This document shows positions 47,522 to 56,080 of a stretch of DNA of 64,000 nucleotides, one piece after another. The DNA comes from Peristeroidobacter agariperforans (lineage in GTDB: Bacteria > Pseudomonadota > Gammaproteobacteria > Steroidobacterales > Steroidobacteraceae). Position 1 is the first letter of the stretch. Each line of letters opens with the position of its first letter. The stretch is from positions 2,811,244 through 2,875,243 of the forward strand of contig NZ_RYFW01000001.1 in the NCBI RefSeq assembly GCF_004138335.1, in the 5' to 3' direction. The notes under the pieces were generated by a model. That model saw only the letters and a program-made list of their open reading frames with translations, was not told the DNA's origin and ran no database searches. The position numbers and the translations under genes were made by a program.

Positions 47522-48916
47522 ATGCAGATATTCAACTCACTGACCGGTCGCAAGGACGAGCTCCACACTCACCAGCCGAACGTCGTTCGCATGTATGTGT
47601 GCGGCGATACGGTTTATGACTTCTGCCACATCGGCCATGCGCGCTCCAAGGTCGCCTTCGACATCGTGCGCCGGTACCTCGAGTACCGCGGCTACCAGGT
47701 GGTCTTCGTTCGTAACATCACGGACATCGACGACAAGATCATCAAGCGGGCGGCGGAGAACGGTGAGTCGATTCAGTCGCTGACGGACCGCTTCACCAAA
47801 TACATGCACGAGGACTACGACCGCCTCGGCATTCTGCGCCCGACGCACGAGCCGAAGGCTACGGAGCACATCGCGGGCATCATCGCGATGACGCAGCAGC
47901 TCATCGACAAGGGGTACGCGTACCTCGCAAGCAATGGTGACGTTCTGTATTCGGTGTCGAAATTTGCGCCGTATGGAAAGCTGTCGGGTCGTGACCTGGA
48001 GGATATGCGAGCGGGTGCGCGCGTGGCGGTCGACGAGGCGAAGCACGATCCGGCGGACTTCGTTTTATGGAAGCGCGCCAAGCCGGGCGAGCCGTTCTGG
48101 CCCTCGCCGTGGGGCGATGGCCGGCCGGGCTGGCACATCGAGTGCTCGGCAATGTCGCTCGATCTGCTCGGCTCGCACTTCGACATCCACGGCGGCGGCA
48201 TGGACTTGAAGTTCCCGCACCACGAAAACGAGATCGCGCAGTCGTGCGCGGCGACGGGCGATACGTTTGCGACGTTCTGGATGCACAACGGCTTCGTGAA
48301 CGTCGACGACGAGAAGATGTCGAAGTCGCTCAACAATTTCTTCCGCATTCGAGATGTGCTCGACTCGGGCAAGCTGCGCGATCCGGAAGTGCTGCGGTTC
48401 TTCCTCGTATCGAGCCAGTATCGGGGCCCGATCAATTATTCGCTGGTGCAGATCGAGCAGGCGGATGCGGCGCTGGGTCGGCTCTATACGGCGCTACGCG
48501 ATGTGACGCCGGCTGCTGGCTTCGAGCCGAGCGAGGCGACGAGGCGCTTCGAAGCGGCAATGGATGACGACTTCAACACGCCCGACGCGATTGCCGCGTT
48601 ACAAACATTGGCGACGGAGATCAACCGGGCGAAGAGCTCCGGCGACGCCGCTGTCGCGAGCTCGCTTGCCGCTGAGCTGAAGAAGTTGGCCGGCGTGCTT
48701 GGGCTGTTGCGGCTCGCGCCAGAAGAGTTTCTGCAGAAGGGCGTCGGTGCCTCGTCGCTCGGCGACGCTGACATCGAGCAACTCATCGCTGATCGCAAGG
48801 CTGCGCGCGCCGGACGGAACTTCAAAGAGGCGGATCGGATCAGGCAGCAATTGTCTGATGCGGGCATTGTTTTGGAAGACAAGCCGGACGGGACGACTAC
48901 CTGGCGGCGCAGCTGA
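47522..48916 (+). CDS. cysS: Cysteinyl-tRNA synthetase
   Basis: 464 residues. [18 protein letters not shown] (HIGH region with the first zinc cysteine), [18 protein letters not shown] (zinc ligands) and [11 protein letters not shown] replaces the common CGP/CGM at the active site. Follows gltX by 12 bp. Confidence 0.96.
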   Translation: MQIFNSLTGRKDELHTHQPNVVRMYVCGDTVYDFCHIGHARSKVAFDIVRRYLEYRGYQVVFVRNITDIDDKIIKRAAENGESIQSLTDRFTKYMHEDYDRLGILRPTHEPKATEHIAGIIAMTQQLIDKGYAYLASNGDVLYSVSKFAPYGKLSGRDLEDMRAGARVAVDEAKHDPADFVLWKRAKPGEPFWPSPWGDGRPGWHIECSAMSLDLLGSHFDIHGGGMDLKFPHHENEIAQSCAATGDTFATFWMHNGFVNVDDEKMSKSLNNFFRIRDVLDSGKLRDPEVLRFFLVSSQYRGPINYSLVQIEQADAALGRLYTALRDVTPAAGFEPSEATRRFEAAMDDDFNTPDAIAALQTLATEINRAKSSGDAAVASSLAAELKKLAGVLGLLRLAPEEFLQKGVGASSLGDADIEQLIADRKAARAGRNFKEADRIRQQLSDAGIVLEDKPDGTTTWRRS

Positions 48917-48971
48917 GAATCCGGCGGTCTTTGTCGGCGGGAAGTTGTAGCTCCACGTTGTTGCCGGAGGC

Positions 48972-49005
48972 GTCGGTGGTCCGCGTCGCCGGAAGGACCA
49001 CCGAC
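48972..49005. repeat. Hairpin repeat downstream of cysS containing the shared 17-bp core
   Basis: GTCGGTGGTCC (48972-48982) and GGACCACCGAC (48995-49005) are perfect 11-bp complements. Just outside, GCCGGAGGCGTCGG and CCGACGCTCCGGC almost pair, making a larger cruciform to about 49044. Bases 48976-48992 are identical (reverse strand) to 12672-12688. May serve as cysS terminator. Confidence 0.65.
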
Positions 49006-49091
49006 CCCTCGAGGCGGCGCGAACCGCCGACGCTCCGGCCGGCTCCGAGGACCACGACCCCACACCCCAAAAAACACCGCGAAAAATAGCC

Positions 49092-49119
49092 CTTGAACCC
49101 CATTTGAGCGCCCCTAAAT
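49092..49119 (+). promoter_or_regulatory. Sigma-32 (RpoH) heat-shock promoter of hsp20
   Basis: CTTGAAC (49092-49098), 12 bp, CCCCTAAAT (49111-49119) fits the RpoH consensus CTTGAAA / CCCCATNT with the spacing of the E. coli groE promoter. Transcription would start near 49126, leaving a leader of about 65 nt. Confidence 0.75.
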
Positions 49120-49164
49120 AGCTCTCGCGCGGCCGCTGAGCTACTCGGGGCCGTGAAATGTTTT

Positions 49165-49188
49165 CCATTTCGCTCATTGAGGATATGG
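49165..49188 (+). ncRNA. ROSE-type RNA thermometer in hsp20 leader
   Basis: CCATTTCGCTC (49165-49175) pairs with GAGGATATGG (49179-49188) around an AUU loop, with a U-U mismatch and one bulged G (49172). This hides the Shine-Dalgarno GAGGA (49179-49183). The anti-SD strand contains UCGCU, matching the ROSE consensus U(U/C)GCU with its bulged G. ROSE elements melt on heating and control small heat-shock genes. Confidence 0.75.
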
Positions 49189-49190
49189 CT

Positions 49191-49667
49191 ATGAGAACTG
49201 CATTCGATTTTTCCCCTCTGTTCCGTTCCACCGTCGGTTTCGACCGCATTTTCGATCTGCTCGACAACGCTCAGCGCGTTTCTACGATCGATAACTGGCC
49301 TCCGTATGACATCGTCAAGACCGGTGAGGACCAGTACCGCGTCACGCTCGCCGTGGCCGGCTTCGGTGAGAGCGAGCTGAACGTCACCCAGGAGCGCAAC
49401 CTGCTGCTGGTGAGCGGCGAGAAGGCTGCGAGCGAGGACACTCAGTATCTGCACCGTGGCATCGCCGGGCGTTCGTTCCAGCGTCGCTTCGAGCTCGCGG
49501 ATCATGTTCGCGTCGCTGGCGCCAATCTCGCCAATGGTTTGCTGACCATCGACCTGAAGCGTGAGATCCCCGAGGCGATGAAGCCGCGTCGGATCGACAT
49601 CAAGGGCGATCTCAGCTTGCCGAAGGCCGATGCGCCGAAGATCGAGTCGGGCGTCAAAGCCGCCTAA
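49191..49667 (+). CDS. Small heat-shock protein, Hsp20/IbpA family
   Basis: 158 residues. Alpha-crystallin domain (about 35-130): YDIVKTGEDQYRVTLAVAGFGESELNV, GIAGRSFQRRFELADHVRV and NGLLTIDLKREIPE. N-terminal FDFSPLFRSTVGFDRIFDLL matches IbpA. ATG at 49191 is chosen because the GAGGA site lies 7 bp upstream; ATG 49158 and 49185 lack usable sites. Its TAA overlaps the convergent stop of the next gene. Confidence 0.95.
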   Translation: MRTAFDFSPLFRSTVGFDRIFDLLDNAQRVSTIDNWPPYDIVKTGEDQYRVTLAVAGFGESELNVTQERNLLLVSGEKAASEDTQYLHRGIAGRSFQRRFELADHVRVAGANLANGLLTIDLKREIPEAMKPRRIDIKGDLSLPKADAPKIESGVKAA

Positions 49668-50476
49668 CTGAGGTCTTCAGCTAGCTGTAAAGCCGGAACG
49701 CCGGGGCGGTGCTGCCGCCTCGGCGCTCTCCTTTTGTCTTCGGTCAGGCAATCGTCGAACGCCGCGCTCATATAGTGGTAGCTCTTCACGATCGCCGATC
49801 TGACGTTCGCGATGTCGCGTGCTTGCGGCTGGTGGCCGAGCAGGGTGGCGATGATCTCGAGCGCTTCCCACGGATGAGTGTCGTCGTAGTGCGCGTGAAC
49901 GCGCAGCCATTTCATCGCCTGCTTGCGCACGTCGTCCGGAAACCCATTTTCGTACGCTGACGAGCCGCACACGAATGCGGCCCACTCGCCCGTCGCGCCT
50001 TCGATCGCATAGTTCGTCGCCGCCATCGCAATGGCCAGCGGGTCGCGCTCGCAGGTGTGCCAGCACCAGTGGCTGAGCGCATCGGCTGAATCGGAACGCC
50101 AGCCCGAGAGCAGGTTGTCGCGCGTCAGGCCGTGGCCCTGCGACCAGTCGATCCAGTATTCGACGTGATTCTGCTCCACGCGAATATTTCGGATCAGATA
50201 TTTCCTCGCCATCGCATGTCCCGCGCCGAGGCCGTACTGCACCTTGAGCAGATTCATCGCCATGTACTGCGGGAACTGCTCGATGACCGGCCAGAAACTG
50301 GCGAGGAAGCATCGCATCGCCGTCGCCGGCAACACGCCGGCGTGCATCTGCTGAAAGATCTCGTGAGCGATCACGGTGTGTCGCGCGTCATCGCATTCCG
50401 AAACGATTTCCTGCAGCCACTGCGGGTAGCTGGTCAGCGCCAGCAACGGGCCGGTTCTCACAAACAGACTTTCCAT
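49664..50476 (-). CDS. Haem-oxygenase-like (TenA/PqqC/CADD fold) diiron oxidase, function unknown
   Basis: 270 residues, all-helical. The pattern E66 (PVIEQFPQYM), E101 and H104 (VEQNHVEYWIDW), E160 (YAIEGATGEW) and H196..D199/H201 (HYDDTHPWEAL) resembles the ligand set of haem-oxygenase-like diiron oxidases. TenA or PqqC itself is unlikely given this metal-ligand pattern. No pyrroloquinoline quinone or thiamine gene is next to it. Stands alone between hsp20 and the FAD/Rieske gene, divergent from the latter. Confidence 0.75.
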   Translation of the reverse strand: MESLFVRTGPLLALTSYPQWLQEIVSECDDARHTVIAHEIFQQMHAGVLPATAMRCFLASFWPVIEQFPQYMAMNLLKVQYGLGAGHAMARKYLIRNIRVEQNHVEYWIDWSQGHGLTRDNLLSGWRSDSADALSHWCWHTCERDPLAIAMAATNYAIEGATGEWAAFVCGSSAYENGFPDDVRKQAMKWLRVHAHYDDTHPWEALEIIATLLGHQPQARDIANVRSAIVKSYHYMSAAFDDCLTEDKRRAPRRQHRPGVPALQLAEDLS

Positions 50477-50602
50477 GTCGACACGCTCCCTGATGTCATT
50501 GTCCCTGACCGGAGCATGAGTGCCGCTCGACCACCCGTGCTTGCGGCGACAGCGCGCATGCGCGTCAATAGTTCATGTTGCACGTTGATTTGCCTTGCAG
50601 TT

Positions 50603-50621
50603 GCATTGCTAAAAGCAATGC
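50603..50621. other. Perfect 8-bp inverted repeat in divergent intergenic region
   Basis: GCATTGCT (50603-50610), AAA, AGCAATGC (50614-50621). It lies in the 245-bp gap between two divergent genes and is a good operator candidate; no other feature is seen in that gap. Confidence 0.5.
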
Positions 50622-50721
50622 GCACTACAGCGGTGACAGAGTTGCGATGTTGTATGTGCGTGAATGCCGCACGGCCGCCCGGCGGCGCGGAACTTGCCGA
50701 AAACAGGCACGTTCCTGAGCT

Positions 50722-52251
50722 ATGTCATCGGCCCCCACGCATCAGTCGCTCTGGATGAACGTCACGCTGCCGGAATTTCCGGCGCTACAGCGGGACATCG
50801 ATGTCGACGTGCTGATCGTCGGGGCGGGCGTCACAGGTATCACGACGGCCTATCTCCTGGGCCAGGAAGGCGTTCGCGTCGCGTTGATCGAGCGCGAAAA
50901 AGTCGCCAGTGCGGACTCGGCGCGCACGACTGCACATCTCACCTACGTAACTGACGAACGTCTGCATCACCTGGCAGGTAAATTTGGGGTGGAAGCGGCG
51001 CGTAAGTTCTGGGAAGGCGGTATCGTCGCGATCGATGCCATCGAGCGCATCACCGAGGAGATCGGCAGTGACGCCGAGTTCGTGCGCGTGCCGGGATATT
51101 TGCACGCTCGCATCGGTCAGCCATTGGATCCCAAGGATGTCGAGGGGCTGCGCAAGGACGCCGAGCTGGCGCAGTCATTCGGCATCGACGCCACTTTTGC
51201 CGACCGCACCGCTTACAGCAACATGCCTGGCGTGCGCTTTGCGCAGCAGGCGAAGTTTCATCCGCGTCGGTATCTCGCAGGCCTGTTGACTGTGATCCAG
51301 CAGCAAGGCGGCCTGGTGTTCGAGAACACCGCGTTCGAGTCGGTGGATGACGGCGACCCGATGACGGCGCACGCGAACGGACACAAGATCCGTTGCAAGT
51401 ATCTGGTCATCGCCACTCACAATCCCCGGATGGGCAAGAAGGGTGCGGTGACCGCGACCCTGTTTCAAACCAAGCTCGCGCTCTATACGAGTTATGTGCT
51501 CGGTGCTCGCGTGCCAGACGGTGCGGTGCCCGAGGGCGTGTATTGGGATACCGGCGATCCGTATGAGTACCTGCGCATCGAGCAGCGCGACGATCATCAG
51601 TACGCAATCTTCGGCGGCCAGGACGTCAAGACCGGGCAGGAAGACGATCCCGAGCGTGTGTTCGACCGATTGACCGCGCGCTTGCGTGAGGTGCTGCCGC
51701 AGGCGCAGGTCGAGCGGCGCTGGCTGGGTCAAGTCGTCGAAACAGATGATGGCATGCCTTTCATCGGCGAGAACGAGGAACGGGAGTTCGTTGCGACCGG
51801 CTTCAGTGGCAACGGTTGGACGCTCGGCACGCTGAGCGCGCTAATGGCGCGGGATCGATTCCTCGGCCGCGACAACCCGTGGCGCAGCCTGCTCGCCGTC
51901 GGACGCTCGCCATTCCATGGCGGCGCATGGCGGTACGTGCAAGAGAATGCCGACTTCCCCTATTATTTCGTGCGTGACCGGTTGCGACGGCCCGAGCTCG
52001 ATTCGCCCGACCAGGTGGGCAGGGGCGAAGGCCGGATCGTCAGCTATCAAAGCAAGAAAGTCGCCGCGTATCGCGACGACTCGGGCCAGTTGACGTTGTT
52101 GGCGCCTCAATGCACGCACCTGAAATGTCTGGTCAAATGGAACAGTGCAGACCGCACTTGGGATTGTCCTTGCCATGGCTCGCGCTTCCGCCCGACCGGC
52201 GAAGTGCTGGGCGGGCCGGCAGAACAGCCCTTGAAGCGGTTGCATGAGTAG
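50722..52251 (+). CDS. FAD-dependent oxidoreductase (DAO family) with C-terminal Rieske domain
   Basis: 509 residues. FAD site LIVGAGVTGITTAYLLGQEG, DAO-type core, and FSGNGWTLGTLSALMA near the FAD tail. The last 75 residues are a Rieske 2Fe-2S domain with C464, H466, C482, H485 in CTHLKC and CPCHGSRF. Proteins of this build are known as FAD-Rieske fusions (YhfW-like); substrate unknown, probably an amine or amino acid. Overlaps the next gene by 8 bp. Confidence 0.9.
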   Translation: MSSAPTHQSLWMNVTLPEFPALQRDIDVDVLIVGAGVTGITTAYLLGQEGVRVALIEREKVASADSARTTAHLTYVTDERLHHLAGKFGVEAARKFWEGGIVAIDAIERITEEIGSDAEFVRVPGYLHARIGQPLDPKDVEGLRKDAELAQSFGIDATFADRTAYSNMPGVRFAQQAKFHPRRYLAGLLTVIQQQGGLVFENTAFESVDDGDPMTAHANGHKIRCKYLVIATHNPRMGKKGAVTATLFQTKLALYTSYVLGARVPDGAVPEGVYWDTGDPYEYLRIEQRDDHQYAIFGGQDVKTGQEDDPERVFDRLTARLREVLPQAQVERRWLGQVVETDDGMPFIGENEEREFVATGFSGNGWTLGTLSALMARDRFLGRDNPWRSLLAVGRSPFHGGAWRYVQENADFPYYFVRDRLRRPELDSPDQVGRGEGRIVSYQSKKVAAYRDDSGQLTLLAPQCTHLKCLVKWNSADRTWDCPCHGSRFRPTGEVLGGPAEQPLKRLHE

Positions 52252-53563
52252 AGCGAAGGACGAATACGACGTCATCGTCGTAGGAGCGGGTGCAGCGGGC
52301 CTGGCAGCGGCTGCGCATCTCAGTCGCAACGGCAAATCCGTTTGCGTTCTCGAAGCGCGCGATCGCATCGGCGGTCGCATTCTCACCGTGCGTCCGCGCG
52401 GCGCGGCGATTCCGCTGGAGCTCGGCGCCGAATTCATCCATGGAGAATCGCCGGCAATCTTCGAGCAGTTGCGCTTGGCCGGTGACGTCGCGGTCGACAC
52501 CGTGCAGACGCGCTATCGCGTGCCGCAGCCCGGTCGGATGAAACGCAGCGAAGATTTATTCGAAACCATGAAGCAGCGGCTGGAGCGCATTCCCAAGCCG
52601 CGCGTCGATCTGCCGTTCGCCGAGTTCCTGGAGAAACATCGACGGCAGTTGTCGCCGACGGTCCGGGCGTTTGCCACCATGCTGGTGGAAGGGTTCGACG
52701 CTGCCGACTCGACCCGGGCGAGCGCCATCGAAATATTGAAGGAATGGGCCGGCGGAAGTGCAGCGGATGCGCCGACGTTCCGGCCGCAGCGAGGCTATGG
52801 CGCGTTGATGGATTCGCTGGCCGGTAGTCTCGATCCTGCGAAGACGTGTGTGCAGTTGGAATGTGCGGTCCATGAGGTGCGCTGGCGACGTGGCGAGGTC
52901 AACGTTTCGTACAGTCGGCATGGAGAGCCCGGCGCTGTCCGCGCGGCTCGAGCGATCATCACGTTGCCGCTATCGGTGTTGCAGCTGCCGGCAATGACGC
53001 CCGGAAGTGTTCTGTTTACCCCCACGTTGCCGCGGCGGCAGGTGCCGCTGTCGCGGTTGTTGATGGGGCCGGTGGTGAAGTTGGTGCTGTGTTTCTCCAG
53101 ACCGTTCTGGTCGGAGATCGACGAAGGCCGGCATCGTGATGTCGCGTTCTTCCATGCGCAGGGCGCACCGTTCCCGACGTTCTGGACGACGCTGCCGGTG
53201 CGAGCGCCGGTAATCACGGCGTGGAGTGGTGGGCCGAAAGCAGCGCAGCTCCTTTCGCGAAGTACGGACGAAGTTCTGCGGGCGGCGTTGTCGAGTGTGA
53301 CGGAGATATTCGGCAAGCGGCGCGATTATCGGAAGATGCTCGAAGCGGTCTATTGGCACGATTGGCAGAGCGATCCGTATTCGAGCGGTGCTTACAGTTA
53401 CTCAGGCGTCGGCGGCGGCCCGGCTAAAAAGCAGTTGGCGAAATCGGTGGAGCAAACCTTGTTTTTCGCGGGCGAGGCGCTGGATGTAGAGGAGTCCTCG
53501 AGCGTGGGCGGCGCACTAAGCACCGGACAGAGAGCGGCGAAGGAGCTACTGAACGGCTCATAG
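52244..53563 (+). CDS. Flavin-containing amine oxidase
   Basis: 439 residues. VVGAGAAGLAAAAHLSRNGKSVCVLEARDRIGGRI binds FAD; LGAEFIHGE and the C-terminal FFAGEALDVEESSSVGGALSTGQRAA complete the monoamine-oxidase fold. No signal peptide. Substrate not predictable. Coupled to the FAD-Rieske gene, suggesting the two act in one pathway. Confidence 0.92.
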   Translation: MSRAKDEYDVIVVGAGAAGLAAAAHLSRNGKSVCVLEARDRIGGRILTVRPRGAAIPLELGAEFIHGESPAIFEQLRLAGDVAVDTVQTRYRVPQPGRMKRSEDLFETMKQRLERIPKPRVDLPFAEFLEKHRRQLSPTVRAFATMLVEGFDAADSTRASAIEILKEWAGGSAADAPTFRPQRGYGALMDSLAGSLDPAKTCVQLECAVHEVRWRRGEVNVSYSRHGEPGAVRAARAIITLPLSVLQLPAMTPGSVLFTPTLPRRQVPLSRLLMGPVVKLVLCFSRPFWSEIDEGRHRDVAFFHAQGAPFPTFWTTLPVRAPVITAWSGGPKAAQLLSRSTDEVLRAALSSVTEIFGKRRDYRKMLEAVYWHDWQSDPYSSGAYSYSGVGGGPAKKQLAKSVEQTLFFAGEALDVEESSSVGGALSTGQRAAKELLNGS

Positions 53564-53590
53564 CGCAGCTCAAAATAAGCTGCTGCTGCG

Positions 53591-54709
53591 TTATTCGTTG
53601 TCCTCAGATTCGTCCTCTTCTTCTTGCTTCTCATCCTCACTGAACCGATTGGTAAACCGGGCGTTTCCCAGCCCGGTGCCGATCGTGAGCGCGCCCCAGT
53701 GCTCGTACTCGCGCATCATCGGCACCTCGCTGAGTCCCTGCACGACCGCGTCGTTGTGCATCACGATGACGGTTTCGTGATCGCCGATCTTGGGAATGGC
53801 GGCGCACAGTTTCTCCGGCAGGTTGAAACTCTTGTGCTCCCAATCGCCCGGCAAGTTCTGGCCGCCGCGCTCGATCGAGCCATCCGCGTCAATCACGCCC
53901 GGGCAGCCGATGCCGATGAACGGCGCCAGATTCGCCCCTTCTTTCTCGGCCCGCTTGATCAGCCCGATCAACATATCGATCAGGCGCTGGACGGCGTCTT
54001 CGCGCTCCGGCTCGTCGTCGCGGTGACGCCAGAGCTCGAAGTGCTTGACCGCGGCCTGTGAAAGGTCCGCGCTCTTCCTGCGTCGAAGCTCGACGATTCC
54101 GGCGCGGATATTCGTGCCGCCGATATCGACGGCGAGGATGCTGTCATGCCCCGTCAGGATCCATGACGGCACCAGCTGGATGCAGCCGATCAATCCCGCA
54201 TGGTCGGAGTGATTGCGAATCGGCTTGATGTCCAGATCGATGCCGTCGGCCTTGAGCAGCACCGAGGTGCGACCGATCGCCAGCTCGCCGATGCGACTGG
54301 TGCGGAAGCCGCCGCCGATCACCAGGGCTTCGGTGTCTTTCCAGTCCTTCAGTTTCAGGAAGCGCCGGATGACCTGAGCGAATTCCTGCGCGAATTCCTC
54401 GATCGCGCCGTGAATCACGCCGGCGGCTTCGGCGTCGCCCTCGACCAGTAGTTTGTCGAGTTGTTTCTTACCGATTTGTTCGCTAGGCGCGTCGCCCAGC
54501 GGATCGTCCCCAGCGCGGCTGACTCGATCGCGCCAATCGTCCAGGATGGCCTGGAAGGCGCGGCGACTGGCGCGATCGCCGAGGAAACCCTCGGGGCTGC
54601 GCATCTCCGCGTTGTAAGCATCTACGGTCACCAGGCTCAACACCTTGCCGCCATGGGCAAGCAGCGGCGTTGGCGTCTCGTCGGTCTTCTTCGCGGTCTT
54701 CTTGGCCAT
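53591..54709 (-). CDS. ROK-family kinase-like protein with circularly permuted domain order
   Basis: 372 residues. Normal ROK sugar kinases begin with the ATP-binding DIGGT motif and end with IGGG and a GDAGLxGAA segment. Here the order is reversed. Residues about 37-180 match the usual C-terminal half: SPEGFLGDRASRRAF, LVEGDAEAAGVIH, ALVIGGG (128-134), NHSDHAGLIGCIQL (166-179). Then a linker leads to the usual N-terminal half: LAVDIGGTNIRAGI (192-205), IGIGCPGVIDADGS (265-278), catalytic aspartate D320 in VMHNDAVVQG, LTIGTGLGNA (341-350). The ROK zinc-binding His/Cys loop is missing, at the point where the chain has been cut. It ends in an acidic tail (357-372). ATG 54709 (MAKKTAKK) chosen. 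Glucokinase-like activity is possible but unproven. Confidence 0.85.
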   Translation of the reverse strand: MAKKTAKKTDETPTPLLAHGGKVLSLVTVDAYNAEMRSPEGFLGDRASRRAFQAILDDWRDRVSRAGDDPLGDAPSEQIGKKQLDKLLVEGDAEAAGVIHGAIEEFAQEFAQVIRRFLKLKDWKDTEALVIGGGFRTSRIGELAIGRTSVLLKADGIDLDIKPIRNHSDHAGLIGCIQLVPSWILTGHDSILAVDIGGTNIRAGIVELRRRKSADLSQAAVKHFELWRHRDDEPEREDAVQRLIDMLIGLIKRAEKEGANLAPFIGIGCPGVIDADGSIERGGQNLPGDWEHKSFNLPEKLCAAIPKIGDHETVIVMHNDAVVQGLSEVPMMREYEHWGALTIGTGLGNARFTNRFSEDEKQEEEDESEDNE

Positions 54710-54791
54710 CCAGTAATGCTCGAATCCAGCTCGTGTAAAGCAAACACGCGGCGCGGCATTACGTTCCCGCGAGAATGGTTGTTGCTGACTT

Positions 54792-55892
54792 CTACACGCC
54801 GATGCGCGCCCCTTGATCGGGCAGGTTGCTGAGTTTGGTGGCCAGCTCGAAACGCAAGCCCTCCGGCGCGTAGCACAGGCTGACTTTGCCGCCAAAGTCA
54901 TCGGCCAGCACTTGTTCGATCAGCCGCGAGCCGAAGCCGCGGCGCTCAGGAGGCGCAACTCGAGGTCCGCCCGATTCGGTCCAGCGCAGCCGCAAACATT
55001 GGTCGCCGTTGATCGGCTCGAGCCGCCAGCGCACCGTGACTTCGCCGCCGGCCATGGACAACGCGCCATACTTCATCGAGTTGGTGGCGAGCTCGTGTAT
55101 CGCCATGCTCAGCGAGAGCGCCTGGCGCGCCGACAGATTCACCGGCGGCCCCTGTGCGCATATTTCACCCGGCGCGGTGCTGTGTGGAAGCAGCGCGCCT
55201 TCTATGATCGCCGCCATCGGCGCGCTGATCCAGCTCGACTGCGTCAGTACGATGTGAGCCTGACCGAGCGCTTTGAGGCGGCGAGCGAAGGTGACGCGCG
55301 CTTCATCGAGCGAGGTTGCTGCACGGAACGTTTGATCGAAGATGGAGTTGACGATGGCGAGCGTGTTCTGGATGCGATGGGCCAGTTCCGCGTTGATCAA
55401 TCTCGCCTGTTGTTGCGCTTGCACCTTCGACGTCGTTTCGATCACCGTGTCCAGCATGCCGGCGATGCGACCATCGTCGTCGCGGATCGGGCTGTAGCAG
55501 AACGTGAAGTATGCCTGCTCCAGACGGCCGCCGCGGTGGATGACGAGCGGATAATCCTCGATGAACGTAGGCTCGCCTCCATATGCGCGCTCCACGAGGG
55601 GCTCGATCATGTGCCACGCTTCCGCCCACACCACCTCGAAGGGTTGCCCGATCGCAGGCGGCTTGTTGCCGAGGATCGGCAAAAAAGCATCGTTGTGAAT
55701 CGTGATGTGTTGTGGACCCCACAACAGACACTGCGGGAACGCGGAATCGAGAATGGCGCCGACCACGGTGCGCAGGGAGTGCGACCAGCCATCGATCGGT
55801 CCGAGCGGAGTGCGGGCCCAGTCCAAGCGTCGAACGGCCTGCCCGCAGGCGCTGTGGCCAAGGAATAGATGCAGGGCGTCCGTCATCGTCAT
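54792..55892 (-). CDS. HWE-family sensor histidine kinase with PAS domain
   Basis: 366 residues, no membrane segment. A PAS-like domain (about 50-155; FLPILGNKPPAIGQPFEVVW...YFTFCYSPIRDDDGRIAGMLD) precedes the HWE-type phosphoacceptor region ELAHRIQNTLAIVNSIF and an HATPase with HELATNSMKYGAL, LRWTESGG (the W-x-E of HWE kinases) and RGFGSRLIEQ. Two close starts exist (55892 and 55886); the first has AGGA 8 bp upstream. It lies divergent to an ECF sigma gene and 82 bp upstream of the ROK gene on the same strand. No response regulator is adjacent. Confidence 0.88.
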   Translation of the reverse strand: MTMTDALHLFLGHSACGQAVRRLDWARTPLGPIDGWSHSLRTVVGAILDSAFPQCLLWGPQHITIHNDAFLPILGNKPPAIGQPFEVVWAEAWHMIEPLVERAYGGEPTFIEDYPLVIHRGGRLEQAYFTFCYSPIRDDDGRIAGMLDTVIETTSKVQAQQQARLINAELAHRIQNTLAIVNSIFDQTFRAATSLDEARVTFARRLKALGQAHIVLTQSSWISAPMAAIIEGALLPHSTAPGEICAQGPPVNLSARQALSLSMAIHELATNSMKYGALSMAGGEVTVRWRLEPINGDQCLRLRWTESGGPRVAPPERRGFGSRLIEQVLADDFGGKVSLCYAPEGLRFELATKLSNLPDQGARIGV

Positions 55893-56080
55893 GCGCACCG
55901 TCCTGAAGATGCGGAGCGGGGCTGTCGTTGGAATAGAGCGACGCTCTAGCGCGTTCAATTCGTGGTGTGGGCAATTGTTCCCGGATTGCCGCGCAACCGT
56001 CACGAAACCGTCAAACGCCTGACTTACTCTGGCGCGCCCGCAACGTGGGTGTAGTGGCAATTGGGGTTCGTGGCGAAGCG

